Assembly (NCBI GenBank): GCA_029979265.1
Contig: JAPOHW010000004.1
Location: 113,296 to 177,295, forward strand
Origin: Actinomycetota bacterium
GTDB lineage: Bacteria; Actinomycetota; Acidimicrobiia; Acidimicrobiales; Aldehydirespiratoraceae
DNA length: 64,000 bases
Direction of reading: 5' to 3'
The notes below the pieces were generated by a model, which did not search any database, had not been told where the DNA came from, and was given only the letters and a program-made list of their open reading frames with translations. Positions 7,698 through 16,191 of the stretch are shown here, piece by piece (position 1 is the stretch's first letter; each line of letters begins with the position of its first letter). The translations under genes and the position numbers were made by a program.

Positions 7698-10010
7698 TCA
7701 CTCGTACTTCGTCCCCAGCTCCTTGAGCATCTGCAGGTACTGGCCGCCGTTGTCCGGCGCAAGCTCACCCGGGGTGTAGGTCACGCAATGGATCGTCCCG
7801 GTGAAGCGGGCCGGGCCCTTGCGTTCGTACAGGTCCCAGTTGACCGGTGACCGGCGATCGATCCCGATGTCGATGCCTTCGAACGGTGCCATGGCCATCA
7901 GGCGAGGCACGGGTCCGGCCGCGCCTACCTCGACTGCGTCGACGAGGACACGCGGCTCCCAGGTGACATCGCCGACGTCGGTGACGTCGAGGGTGATGGT
8001 GTGGCGGCCCGGTTCGACCGGACCGCAATCGACCAGGGTCATCTCGCCGTAGCCGTTGTGGCTGTGAACGAGACGTCCGTCGTCGATGGCCAGCGAGTAG
8101 CCGCCACCCTGATCGCCGTGGGCGACCAGGACACCGTCGTCGTCGACGGCGATGTCGACGTCGATGTCGACTCGGAAGCTTCGACTCGAGATCAATTGCA
8201 ACGAACGCCAGCGCTCGACGGTGGGCATGCCCGGTCGAAACACCGCCGGCTCAGCCAGTGCAGCGTTCCATGGTGGCTGCTGCATCATCTTCACGTAGTT
8301 GCCTTCGTCGAGCGGAAAGACCTGGTTGGCCCAGGCCGCCTGCTCCCACGCCTCCTGCAACTCCACCAGCTTGTCGGGATGTTCGGCGGCAAGGTCCACG
8401 GTCTCGGTGGGGTCGTCGTCGAGGTTGTGCAATTCCCAGGTTTCGGTGGCGAACGAACGTCGGGGTTGGCGACACGTCACCGCCGACCAACCGTTGCGAT
8501 AGAAGCCCCGATGGCCGATCTGTTCGTAGTACTGCTCCGGATGGGTGGTGGGGGCATCGGCGTCGTGCAGCGTCGACACCATCGACGAGCCGGCCGGGGC
8601 GGGAACGGCCTGCCCTCGCTTGCTGGTCGGCACGGTCACCCCGCAGAGTTCGGCGAGCGTCGGCAGCAGGTCGGTGACGTGCTGGTATTGCCTGCGCACT
8701 TCACCAGGGGTGGTGATCCCGTCGGGCCAGTGCACGATCAACGGCACTTGGTGGCCGCCCTGATGGGTGTTGATCTTGTAGAGCCGGAAGGGGGTGCTCG
8801 ACACCATGGCCCATCCCATCGGGTAGTGGGGCAGCGTGGTCGGGCCGCCCATGGTGTCGAGCTTGGGGAGGTCGAGGTCGACCGAGTCGAGGCTGTCCGC
8901 ACGGGTCTGGCTGACGAGGGTTCGGAAGTAGGCCGAGGTCCCAAGCTCCTGTCCCTCTCGGGAACCGCCGTTGTCGGACGTGAAGACGATGATGGTGTTG
9001 TCCCACTCGCCCAGCGCCTCGAGGTGAGCCCGCAGGCGACCGACGTTCTGGTCGATGTTGTCGACCATCCCGGCAAAGATTTCCATGTAGCGGGCGAACA
9101 CGAGCTTTTCGTCGTCGGTCAACTCGTCCCACGGCCCGACTGCATGACCGGCCTCGTCGTTTCGGGGCGGGAGTCGGGTGTGGGGTGGGACCACGCCGAG
9201 TTCGAGCTGGCGTTCGAACCGTCGCCGGCGGATCTCGTCCCACCCGGCGTCGTACATGCCGCGGTACTTCTCGATGTCGTGGGCTTTGGCCTGCAGCGGT
9301 GCATGGACGGCGCCGTGCGAGAAGTAGAGAAAGAACGGTTTGGTCGGGTGCGACGCTCGAACCTCGTCGATCATGTGCAACGCCTGGTCGGTGAGATCGT
9401 CGGTGAAGTAGTAGTCGTCGGGGTACTGGTCGATCGGGAGGTGATGGTTGTCCTCGTAGAGCCGATGGGGCTGGTGGAAGTTGGTGAAGCCGTCGAGGAT
9501 CCCGTAGTACCGTTCGAAGCCCTTTTGCAGCGGCCAGCTGTGGCGGGGGCCGGCGTCGGACAGGTGGGCGTCTTTGCAGAGGTGCCACTTCCCGACCATG
9601 AGCGACGCCCACCCGTTGTCACGGAACACCTCGGCCATCGTGACAGCGTCGTCACGCAACTCATGCGCATACCCCGGGAACCCGGGATCACTGTGGGCGA
9701 CATGCCCCATGCCGGCCATGTGGTGGTTGAGCCCGGTCAGCATCGACGCCCTCGTCGGTGAGCACATGGGATTCACGTGGAAGTTGGTGTACCGGACGCC
9801 ACTGGCTGCGATCGCGTCGAGGTTGGGTGTGTCGATCTCGGAGCCGTAGCACGCAAGGTCGGCAAAGCCGAGGTCGTCGGCGAGCATCACGATCACGTTC
9901 GGGGCACCCTCGGGTGCGGTCGGCACTGCGGGCCAGGACGGCTCGGAGGTCGAGAAGATCCGGCCGACGTCGCCGCCGAATCCGTCGTATGCCTTCGGCG
10001 TGTCACTCAC
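7698..10010 (-). CDS. Arylsulfatase-type sulfatase
   Basis: A 770-residue sulfatase of the alkaline-phosphatase superfamily, which hydrolyses sulfate esters at a metal-dependent formylglycine. From the GTG at 10010, metal ligands appear in VMLADDLGF (D45, D46) and the formylglycine signature CSPTRASMLTG begins at Cys83. Further blocks are MVGKWHLC, FFLYFSHGAVHAPLQ and IIVFTSDNGG. About 200 C-terminal residues after the catalytic fold form a beta-rich extension. No signal peptide is seen from this start. The frame is open to 10163, but the upstream part contains two large inverted repeats, so GTG 10010 (or GTG 10049) is preferred. It heads a minus-strand run leading into the UGSC selenoprotein gene. 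Confidence 0.88.
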   Translation of the reverse strand: MSDTPKAYDGFGGDVGRIFSTSEPSWPAVPTAPEGAPNVIVMLADDLGFADLACYGSEIDTPNLDAIAASGVRYTNFHVNPMCSPTRASMLTGLNHHMAGMGHVAHSDPGFPGYAHELRDDAVTMAEVFRDNGWASLMVGKWHLCKDAHLSDAGPRHSWPLQKGFERYYGILDGFTNFHQPHRLYEDNHHLPIDQYPDDYYFTDDLTDQALHMIDEVRASHPTKPFFLYFSHGAVHAPLQAKAHDIEKYRGMYDAGWDEIRRRRFERQLELGVVPPHTRLPPRNDEAGHAVGPWDELTDDEKLVFARYMEIFAGMVDNIDQNVGRLRAHLEALGEWDNTIIVFTSDNGGSREGQELGTSAYFRTLVSQTRADSLDSVDLDLPKLDTMGGPTTLPHYPMGWAMVSSTPFRLYKINTHQGGHQVPLIVHWPDGITTPGEVRRQYQHVTDLLPTLAELCGVTVPTSKRGQAVPAPAGSSMVSTLHDADAPTTHPEQYYEQIGHRGFYRNGWSAVTCRQPRRSFATETWELHNLDDDPTETVDLAAEHPDKLVELQEAWEQAAWANQVFPLDEGNYVKMMQQPPWNAALAEPAVFRPGMPTVERWRSLQLISSRSFRVDIDVDIAVDDDGVLVAHGDQGGGYSLAIDDGRLVHSHNGYGEMTLVDCGPVEPGRHTITLDVTDVGDVTWEPRVLVDAVEVGAAGPVPRLMAMAPFEGIDIGIDRRSPVNWDLYERKGPARFTGTIHCVTYTPGELAPDNGGQYLQMLKELGTKYE

Positions 10011-10035
10011 GATCCGAGAGTCTGCCGGGAGACGC

Positions 10036-10074
10036 GACGACGGCGCCACCTCGTGGGGCAGCACCGCCGTCGTC
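10036..10074. repeat. Inverted repeat upstream of the sulfatase
   Basis: A perfect 10-bp inverted repeat: GACGACGGCG at 10036-10045 and CGCCGTCGTC at 10065-10074, with a 19-nt loop. It lies 26 bp upstream of the chosen sulfatase start. It could end gap transcripts, act as an mRNA leader hairpin, or bind a regulator. No T-tract follows on either strand. Confidence 0.5.
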
Positions 10075-10079
10075 CGAAT

Positions 10080-10116
10080 CCCCCAATTCGGACAACTCTT
10101 GCGAGGATATTGGGGG
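10080..10116. repeat. Second inverted repeat between gap and the sulfatase
   Basis: A perfect 8-bp inverted repeat: CCCCCAAT at 10080-10087 and ATTGGGGG at 10109-10116, with a 21-nt spacer. It starts 5 bp after the previous inverted repeat. The symmetry and half-site length suit a dimeric regulator or a leader hairpin. Nothing else was seen in the 210-bp gap. Confidence 0.45.
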
Positions 10117-10220
10117 GTCGGGCGACCGGCTACCTTTCGACGGCTTTTCGTTTCGGCCCGCAACGAGCCGTCTCGGCTGCTGCGCGCCGGCCGGGAGGTG
10201 TCCGATCAGAAGGCAGCCGC

Positions 10221-11240
10221 TCAGGATGCGATGCGAGCGGCGAGATCGACGAGCCGGTTGCTGTAGCCCCACTCGTTGTCGTACCAGCCTGCGATCTTGA
10301 CGGTGTCGCCCATCACCATGGTGAGGTCGGCATCGAAGACGCAGGATGCAGGGGAGCCGACGATGTCGGACGAGACGATCGGTGCCTCTTGGTAGTCGAG
10401 CACCGACGCCAGCGGACCGGACGCTGCTGCGGCCCGGAATGCATCGTTGACGGCCGCGACATCGATCTCACCGTGCACCTTGGCCACGAGATCGGTGACC
10501 GAACCACTCGGCACGGGAACGCGCATCGCAAGGCCGTCGAGCTTGCCTGCGAGGTGCGGCAGCACGAGGCCGATGGCGCGAGCGGCTCCGGTGGTGGTCG
10601 GTACGACGTTGACGGCAGCGGCGCGAGCGCGACGCAGGTCCCGGTGGGGGCTGTCGACGAGCGCCTGATCGCCGGTGTAGGCGTGGACCGTGGTGATCAT
10701 TCCCTGCTCGAGCCCGAAGGCATCGTCGAGGACCTTCACCATCGGGGCAAGGCAGTTGGTGGTGCATGATGCGTTCGACACCACATGATGAGACGTCGGG
10801 TCGAACGCATCGTCGTTCACGCCGATCACGAACGTGGCGTCGGCCCCCGCCGATGGGGCCGACACGATCGTGCGACGAGCTCCCGCTTCTAGATGCAACG
10901 CAGCATCGTCACGGGCGGTGAACACACCGGTCGACTCGATGACCAGGTCGACACCGAGGTCTGCCCACGGAAGTTCGGAGGGGTTGCGCTCCGCGAACAC
11001 CGACACCTTTCGGCCGTCGATGTCGAGCACGCCGTCGTGTACGTCGACGTTCCAGCCCGCAGGGCCGTGCACCGAGTCGTGGCGAAGCAGATGGGCGAGT
11101 GTCTCGATGTCGCCGAGGTCGTTGACGGCGACGAGTTCGAGTGAGGCGTCGACGGTGCCGGCGTGCTGGCGCTCGACGAATGAGCGAACGAAGTTGCGGC
11201 CGATGCGACCGAAACCGTTGACGGCAATACGTGCAGGCAT
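10221..11240 (-). CDS. gap: Glyceraldehyde-3-phosphate dehydrogenase, type I
   Basis: A 339-residue NAD(P)-dependent dehydrogenase of glycolysis, converting glyceraldehyde 3-phosphate to 1,3-bisphosphoglycerate. The Rossmann motif NGFGRIGRN is at 8-16, the catalytic cysteine is Cys159 in SNASCTTNCLAP, the base histidine lies in TTVHAYTGDQ, and the C-terminal WYDNEWGYSNR is intact. ATG 11240 is chosen because the fold begins immediately there. It is divergent from a LacI-family regulator, and two palindromic operators lie in the shared intergenic region, so it is probably sugar-regulated rather than constitutive. Confidence 0.96.
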   Translation of the reverse strand: MPARIAVNGFGRIGRNFVRSFVERQHAGTVDASLELVAVNDLGDIETLAHLLRHDSVHGPAGWNVDVHDGVLDIDGRKVSVFAERNPSELPWADLGVDLVIESTGVFTARDDAALHLEAGARRTIVSAPSAGADATFVIGVNDDAFDPTSHHVVSNASCTTNCLAPMVKVLDDAFGLEQGMITTVHAYTGDQALVDSPHRDLRRARAAAVNVVPTTTGAARAIGLVLPHLAGKLDGLAMRVPVPSGSVTDLVAKVHGEIDVAAVNDAFRAAAASGPLASVLDYQEAPIVSSDIVGSPASCVFDADLTMVMGDTVKIAGWYDNEWGYSNRLVDLAARIAS

Positions 11241-11292
11241 AGAGGGACTTTCCGAGCGATGTGCGAAACGAGTGTGTGACACTCGACCAATG

Positions 11293-11306
11293 TGACAACG
11301 TTGTCA
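11293..11306. promoter_or_regulatory. LacI-family operator, copy 1
   Basis: A perfect palindrome, TGACAACGTTGTCA, with the central CG typical of LacI/GalR-family operators. It lies in the divergent gap/lacI intergenic region, 53 bp upstream of gap. Confidence 0.8.
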
Positions 11307-11323
11307 GCTAGCGTATCTGCGGA

Positions 11324-11337
11324 TGACAACGTTGTCT
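11324..11337. promoter_or_regulatory. LacI-family operator, copy 2
   Basis: TGACAACGTTGTCT, differing from copy 1 by one terminal base. It lies 31 bp (about three helical turns) from copy 1 and 21 bp upstream of the regulator start. The spacing suits cooperative binding and autoregulation. Confidence 0.78.
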
Positions 11338-11357
11338 ACCTTGCTACAGTGCCTTGC

Positions 11358-12374
11358 ATGTCGAATCGGCCGACGCTCAAAGACGTCGCCGCCCAGGCGG
11401 GCGTGAGCTTCAAGACCGTCTCGCGGGTGGTCAACGACGAGCCCGGAGTCTCCTCCGGGGTGGCCGAGCGGGTCCGCAGTGCTGTCGCCGAGCTCGGCTA
11501 CCGCCGGAACCACTCGGCCCAGGTCCTTCGCCGATCCGATGCCCGGCTCCACACCGTTGCCATCGTCCATGCCGATGCGACCAACCCCTTCGCTGCCGCA
11601 GTCCACTCCGCATTCGAGCGACACCTTCGCACTGCGGCCGACACCTTGGTCGTGAGCGCGTCGTCACATGGGGATGCCGGCGAGCACGACCGCCTCGTCG
11701 ACCTGTTCACCGAACGCCGAGTCGACGGTCTTGCGGTGATCCCCGTCGGCGACTCCCCCGGCCCGGCCCTGCGCCGAGAACTGGACCGCAACACCCCCAT
11801 CGTGTTCATCGACCGCGAGCCCGGGATCGATGCCGATGTTGTCGCAAGCGACCATCACGGCGGCGCGTGCGCGGCAACTCGCCATCTCCTTTCCCACGGG
11901 CACCGGCGGGTCGGGTTCCTCGGGTCGCGAGAGCAGAGCGAGTCGATTCGACAGCGCCACGCCGGGTTCACCGACGCAGTCGAGGAGTCCGGCGCCGAGC
12001 CTGTCGTGCGTTTCGGCCTCACGACTCCGGATCTCGCCGACGCAGCGGTCACCGAACTGCTGTCCGGGGCCGATGCGCCGACCGCATTGTTCGCAGCCCA
12101 GAACCTGGCTGCCGTCGGTGCGGTGCGGGCACTTCACCGGCTCGGCCGCCAACGCGAGATCGCCCTCGTTGCCTTCGATCACCTCGAGATTGCCGACCTC
12201 GTCGAGCCGGCGATCACCACCGCCCCACAGAACGCCGAAGCGCTTGGGCGGGCTGCCGCAGAGGTTCTTCTTCGTCGCATCGATGGCGACGCGAGCGAGC
12301 CGACCCGCTTCGTGGTGCCTGTCGAGCTCATCCCCCGTGGAAGCGGCGAGCTCGTGCCCGTCCGGGGTGCCTAG
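11358..12374 (+). CDS. LacI/GalR-family transcriptional regulator
   Basis: A 338-residue repressor. The N-terminal helix-turn-helix is RPTLKDVAAQAGVSFKTVSR, followed by the hinge helix region ERVRSAVAELGYRRN. A periplasmic-binding-protein-like effector domain follows (VAIVHADATNPF..., VFIDREPGIDADVV, HRRVGFLG, ALVAFDHLE). ATG 11358 is used because the HTH starts right after it. Twin operators directly upstream are the likely binding sites and would control both this gene and gap. The effector is unknown and is probably a sugar or sugar phosphate. Its TAG stop shares bases with the stop of the convergent amidohydrolase. Confidence 0.92.
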   Translation: MSNRPTLKDVAAQAGVSFKTVSRVVNDEPGVSSGVAERVRSAVAELGYRRNHSAQVLRRSDARLHTVAIVHADATNPFAAAVHSAFERHLRTAADTLVVSASSHGDAGEHDRLVDLFTERRVDGLAVIPVGDSPGPALRRELDRNTPIVFIDREPGIDADVVASDHHGGACAATRHLLSHGHRRVGFLGSREQSESIRQRHAGFTDAVEESGAEPVVRFGLTTPDLADAAVTELLSGADAPTALFAAQNLAAVGAVRALHRLGRQREIALVAFDHLEIADLVEPAITTAPQNAEALGRAAAEVLLRRIDGDASEPTRFVVPVELIPRGSGELVPVRGA

Positions 12375-13561
12375 GCCTTGAAGAAGGCGGGGCTGGTCGC
12401 TCCCGCAGGAATGGCGTCGAGCGGCACCTTGACCTCGTCGACGGTCGGACCATGTTGGGCGGCGATCGGGGCCAAGGCGTCGAGATCGAACGAGTACACC
12501 GCTGCCGCGTTCTCGCTCAGGATCTGCCGTAGCTCCGTCTCCTCCCAGTCGTGAAAGGCTCGGCGGAGTGACTCGGTACTGAACGGATAGGTGCCTTCGT
12601 GGTGCGGGTAGTCCGAGCCCCACATGATCTTGTGGGTACCGAGCACCCGCATCGCCGCGGCTTCACCCGGCGACGGAAACGACGCACCGATCCAAACATT
12701 TCGATCGAAGTATTCGCTCGGCTTGAGCGGAAGGACGATGTCGGCCGAGAAGCCGAGTTCACCGACGCGGCCATGCTTCATCTGCGCGTGGTAGCCATCC
12801 ATGCGGCGCAGTTCCTCGATCGCCCACGCCACACCCTGCTCGGTCATGACGTATTTCAGGTCGGGGAACCGTTCGAACACGCCACTCATGGTGAGGTGGG
12901 CGAGATTGCGGTGGGCGAAGAACGGCACTTCCATGAGAAAGATCACGCCCGAGGCTGGATCCTTGCCGTAGTCGGGGGTTCCGTTGCCACCGTGTTGGGT
13001 GACGACGAGACCGAGGTCTTGCACGGCGGCCCACAGACGGTCCCAGTGCGGTGACCAGAGACCCGGGAGGTCCACATCGGGAGCAACATGGGGAAGAAGG
13101 AAGCTCGTGAAGCCCTCCTCGGCCGCCCAGGTGAGCGTTGTGATCGCGTCGTCGAGATCTTCGAGGAAGATCTGCGGCAGACCGCGGCGTTGATCGGGGT
13201 ACTCCGCACACCAGTCGGCGAGCCACCGGTTGTGGCACTCGAGACCTGCCTTGCGGCGGCGAAAGTCCTCGGCATCCTTCGGGGAACGAGCGAGCAGCGC
13301 ACCGGTCGGATAGAAGGGCGGCACGGTGTTGGGAAAGGTGATCTCGGCCACCACCCCATCGGCGTACTGCTCGTCGAGTCGGCGTTCGTTGTCCCAGTTG
13401 CGTGTTCGCCCATCGTCCTGGAGATCTCGGTAGGGGTTCTTGTATCCACCCCTCCACTCGTCGTAGGCCTCACGCCACTGCGCCGGGAGGTACTCCTCGT
13501 AGGCGGCCATGTTCCCACCGGCGTGGGAGTCGGCCGAGATGATCGTGTAACGCTCGCTCAT
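12371..13561 (-). CDS. Amidohydrolase family protein (amidohydrolase-2 TIM barrel)
   Basis: A 396-residue metal-dependent hydrolase or decarboxylase of the ACMSD/amidohydrolase-2 group. The N-terminal metal motif reads ISADSHAGG, the barrel histidine is in VVTQHGGNG, and the last-strand aspartate is in IMWGSDYPHHEGTYP. Such proteins act on aromatic or carboxylated ring compounds, and the substrate here is unknown. It is divergent from a TetR regulator, with a palindrome between them, which suggests control by that regulator. The stop codon overlaps the lacI stop. Confidence 0.88.
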   Translation of the reverse strand: MSERYTIISADSHAGGNMAAYEEYLPAQWREAYDEWRGGYKNPYRDLQDDGRTRNWDNERRLDEQYADGVVAEITFPNTVPPFYPTGALLARSPKDAEDFRRRKAGLECHNRWLADWCAEYPDQRRGLPQIFLEDLDDAITTLTWAAEEGFTSFLLPHVAPDVDLPGLWSPHWDRLWAAVQDLGLVVTQHGGNGTPDYGKDPASGVIFLMEVPFFAHRNLAHLTMSGVFERFPDLKYVMTEQGVAWAIEELRRMDGYHAQMKHGRVGELGFSADIVLPLKPSEYFDRNVWIGASFPSPGEAAAMRVLGTHKIMWGSDYPHHEGTYPFSTESLRRAFHDWEETELRQILSENAAAVYSFDLDALAPIAAQHGPTVDEVKVPLDAIPAGATSPAFFKA

Positions 13562-13581
13562 CGAGACTGCTCCATCGTTGC

Positions 13582-13600
13582 TGTCTAAGTATCGTAGACA
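13582..13600. promoter_or_regulatory. Candidate TetR operator
   Basis: A perfect inverted repeat, TGTCTA at 13582-13587 and TAGACA at 13595-13600, separated by 7 bp. It sits between the divergent amidohydrolase (starts at 13561) and TetR gene (starts at 13636), the usual place for a TetR autoregulatory site. Confidence 0.6.
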
Positions 13601-13635
13601 TTGATCTAGGGAGGTTCAAGACCTACGATCTCGTC

Positions 13636-14211
13636 ATGGCCCGCAAACGAGGACTCGACCACGAGGCTGTGCTCGCCGCCGGCTTCTCGATCCTCGACCG
13701 CAACGGTGCCGACGGCGTGACACTGCGCGCCGTGGCCGACCTGCTCGACGTCCGGTCGCCGTCGCTGTACAGCCACGTCGCCGGCCTGCAGGGCCTGCTC
13801 GACGATCTGGCCTTCGCCGCCACCGCCGCATTCAGCGCCGCCCTTCGCGACGCTGCCATCGGCGTGGCGGGTGATGAGGCCATTCGAGCGTTTGCCGTGT
13901 CGTATCGCCGATGGGCGACCGACCACCCCGCTCGCTACGAACTCACGCTTCGCGCAATCGACCGTCCGGAACGGCGGCGGGCCGGGATCGGTGCGGTCGA
14001 GACGATGGATGCGATCCTCGCCCACTACGGCCTCGATCCTCGAGAGACACGCCGCATCGGCCGCTCGCTGCGTGCATCGCTTCACGGCTTCGTCACGCTC
14101 CAAGCCGCTGATGCACTGGGCCGGGGCGATCACGAGGCAAGCTTCGATGCCCTCATCAATCTGTTCCTCGACGGCCTCCGCAGCCGAATCGTGGCACCAT
14201 CTGCGACGTGA
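13636..14211 (+). CDS. TetR/AcrR-family transcriptional regulator
   Basis: A 191-residue regulator. The N-terminal HTH includes DHEAVLAAGFSILDRNGADGV, then RAVADLLDVRSPSLYSHVAG. The C-terminal region (RRWATDHPARYELTLRA, then SLRASLHGFVTLQAADA) matches the TetR_C_33/WHG-type ligand domain. It overlaps the nitronate monooxygenase start by GTGA and so is co-transcribed with it. It probably represses itself and the divergent amidohydrolase through the inverted repeat at 13582-13600. Confidence 0.9.
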   Translation: MARKRGLDHEAVLAAGFSILDRNGADGVTLRAVADLLDVRSPSLYSHVAGLQGLLDDLAFAATAAFSAALRDAAIGVAGDEAIRAFAVSYRRWATDHPARYELTLRAIDRPERRRAGIGAVETMDAILAHYGLDPRETRRIGRSLRASLHGFVTLQAADALGRGDHEASFDALINLFLDGLRSRIVAPSAT

Positions 14212-15287
14212 CATCTCTGCGCACACCGATCTGCGAGCAGTTCGGCATCGAACAACCGATCTTCGGCTTCGCCCATGACATCCCCACGGTCGCTGCGATC
14301 TGCAACGCCGGTGGCATGGGCGTCTATGGGGCCACCCGCCGCTTTCCTCACGAGATTCGCAACGAACTCGCCGAGATCCGCCGACTCGTCGGTGATCGGC
14401 CCTTCGGGGTCGATCTCGTGCTCCCTCCGGGAATGCCCGAGCACAACAGTCGGGAAGCGATCGAGGCCCACATCCCCGACGAGCACCGCCGCTTCGTGCA
14501 GTCGATCAAAGACAAATACGACGTCCCCGACCCGAGCGGGCCGGGCATGCGCACTCGCTTCATCCGGTCCAGTGAGATCGAAGAGGCACAGCTCGAGGCA
14601 GTGTTCGAGAGCGACGTCGACCTTTTCGCCTGCGGCATCGGCGCACCGCGGACAGCGGTCGACCGGGCCCATGAGTTGGGCAAGCTCACCGCCGCACTCA
14701 TCGGGAGTCCCCGCCATGTTCGCCGAGCCCTCGACGCCGGTGTCGATCTCATCGTCGCCCAGGGCTACGACGCCGGTGCACACACCGGACCCATCGGCAC
14801 GTTCACTCTTGTGCCTCAGATCGTCGACCTCGCCGGGGACGTTCCCGTCCTTGCCGCCGGCGGGGTCGCCACCGGTCGCCACCTCGCCGCCTCGCTCGCG
14901 CTCGGGGCGCAGGGTGTGTGGACGGGCACCATCTGGCTGACATCGACCGAACACGCCGCCCACATGCAACCGGCCCTGGTCGACAAGCTCCTCGCTGCGA
15001 CCTCCGCAGACACGGTGGTGACCCGCAGTGAGAGCGGCAAGACCTTCCGCCAGATCCGCAGCGCCTGGAGCGACGAGTGGGACGCGGCCGATGCACCCGC
15101 CCCTCTTTCGATGCCATATCAGGACGTCCTGGTCGGCGATCTCCTCGGCGCCATCGACGAACACGGCATCGAACCGCTGTTGCACTCCGGCGCGGGACAG
15201 GGCATCGGGTACGCCACCGAACTCCGGTCCACCGCCGACATCATGACGGCGCTCGTGCGTGAAGCCGAGCACGCCCTTGGCCGTTAG
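14208..15287 (+). CDS. Nitronate monooxygenase (2-nitropropane dioxygenase-like)
   Basis: A 359-residue FMN-dependent TIM-barrel oxygenase. The GTG start at 14208 overlaps the TetR stop. Family blocks: IFGFAHDIPTVAAICNAGGMGVYGA at the N-terminus, DLIVAQGYDAGAHTGPIGT with the conserved histidine, and the FMN phosphate site VLAAGGVATGRHLAASLALGA. In characterised relatives the reaction is oxidation of alkyl nitronates. Many family members have other or unknown substrates. Translational coupling to the TetR gene suggests an inducible catabolic or detoxifying function. Confidence 0.85.
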   Translation: MTSLRTPICEQFGIEQPIFGFAHDIPTVAAICNAGGMGVYGATRRFPHEIRNELAEIRRLVGDRPFGVDLVLPPGMPEHNSREAIEAHIPDEHRRFVQSIKDKYDVPDPSGPGMRTRFIRSSEIEEAQLEAVFESDVDLFACGIGAPRTAVDRAHELGKLTAALIGSPRHVRRALDAGVDLIVAQGYDAGAHTGPIGTFTLVPQIVDLAGDVPVLAAGGVATGRHLAASLALGAQGVWTGTIWLTSTEHAAHMQPALVDKLLAATSADTVVTRSESGKTFRQIRSAWSDEWDAADAPAPLSMPYQDVLVGDLLGAIDEHGIEPLLHSGAGQGIGYATELRSTADIMTALVREAEHALGR

Positions 15288-15323
15288 CGCACACCCCCGA
15301 CCAGGCGTGCAAGAGTACCGGGC

Positions 15324-16175
15324 ATGGGTGCTGCACCACTTCAACGATTCCCTCGCACCGCCGATGTCGCCGACATGCTCCTCGCGCTCGAAACCGACGG
15401 TGGGCTGATCGTCGAGGCGATGTTCGACACCGAGACGATCGAGGCGATGCGCGCTGCGGCCGATGACCGAGCTGCCGATGTCGTACCGGGCTCGGCGACC
15501 CAGGGCCTCGGTGCCGACGGCGCTGCGTTCGTCGGCGCGAACACGATCCGCTTCTCGACCCTCGGCCGTCTCAGTCCCGCCTACTTCGACATGCTCGACA
15601 ACCCGGTGTTCGCTGCGCTCGCCGATGCCGTGCTCCTGCCGACATGCGGGTCCTACTGGGTCAACACCGGCCAGGTGATGTACATCGGACCCGGTGAGCC
15701 GGCCCAGGTCCTGCACCGAGACGCAAACAACTGGTGGGAGTTCGTGAGCCGTACATGGCCCGACTCTCCCGAGATCACCCTGAGCGCCATGATCGGTCTC
15801 GAGGACGTCACCGAGGAGCTCGGCGCCACCCGGGTCGTGCCCGGGAGCCACAAGAACGCCGAGATCCAACGGTTCGGCGAGGCCGATTCCGTCCCTGCCG
15901 AGCTCGGACCCGGCGACGCGCTGATCTATTCGGGGTATGTGTTCCACGGGGGTGGGGCGAACCGCACCGATCGCTGGCGACGGGCAATGCACCTGAGCTT
16001 CGTCGCCGGCTGGCTCACCCCCGAAGAGAGCAGTCCCCTCGACTACACCACCGAGCAGCTCGCCGACCGCTCACCGCGGGTTCGACAGCTCCTCGGCCAT
16101 CACAGCTACGACCCCCGCCCCCACCCCGGCGGCGGGCTCTGGCTCAAAGACGTCAAGGCCCTCGAAGACGTCTGA
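15324..16175 (+). CDS. Phytanoyl-CoA dioxygenase (PhyH) family protein
   Basis: A 283-residue Fe(II)/2-oxoglutarate oxygenase with a double-stranded beta-helix core. The iron ligands are visible as H131 and D133 in LHRDANNWW and the distal H208 in YSGYVFHGGGANRT, with an arginine downstream that would hold 2-oxoglutarate. Length is normal. It starts 36 bp after nitronate monooxygenase and ends 16 bp before the Ntn acylase, so the set is probably one operon. The hydroxylated substrate cannot be deduced. Confidence 0.86.
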   Translation: MGAAPLQRFPRTADVADMLLALETDGGLIVEAMFDTETIEAMRAAADDRAADVVPGSATQGLGADGAAFVGANTIRFSTLGRLSPAYFDMLDNPVFAALADAVLLPTCGSYWVNTGQVMYIGPGEPAQVLHRDANNWWEFVSRTWPDSPEITLSAMIGLEDVTEELGATRVVPGSHKNAEIQRFGEADSVPAELGPGDALIYSGYVFHGGGANRTDRWRRAMHLSFVAGWLTPEESSPLDYTTEQLADRSPRVRQLLGHHSYDPRPHPGGGLWLKDVKALEDV

Positions 16176-16191
16176 ACCGATTGGAACACCT

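Noticed and set aside
8001..9761. A 586-codon plus-strand frame opposite the sulfatase
   Set aside because: It is antisense to a clear sulfatase and has a repetitive Val/Gly/Arg composition typical of shadow frames.
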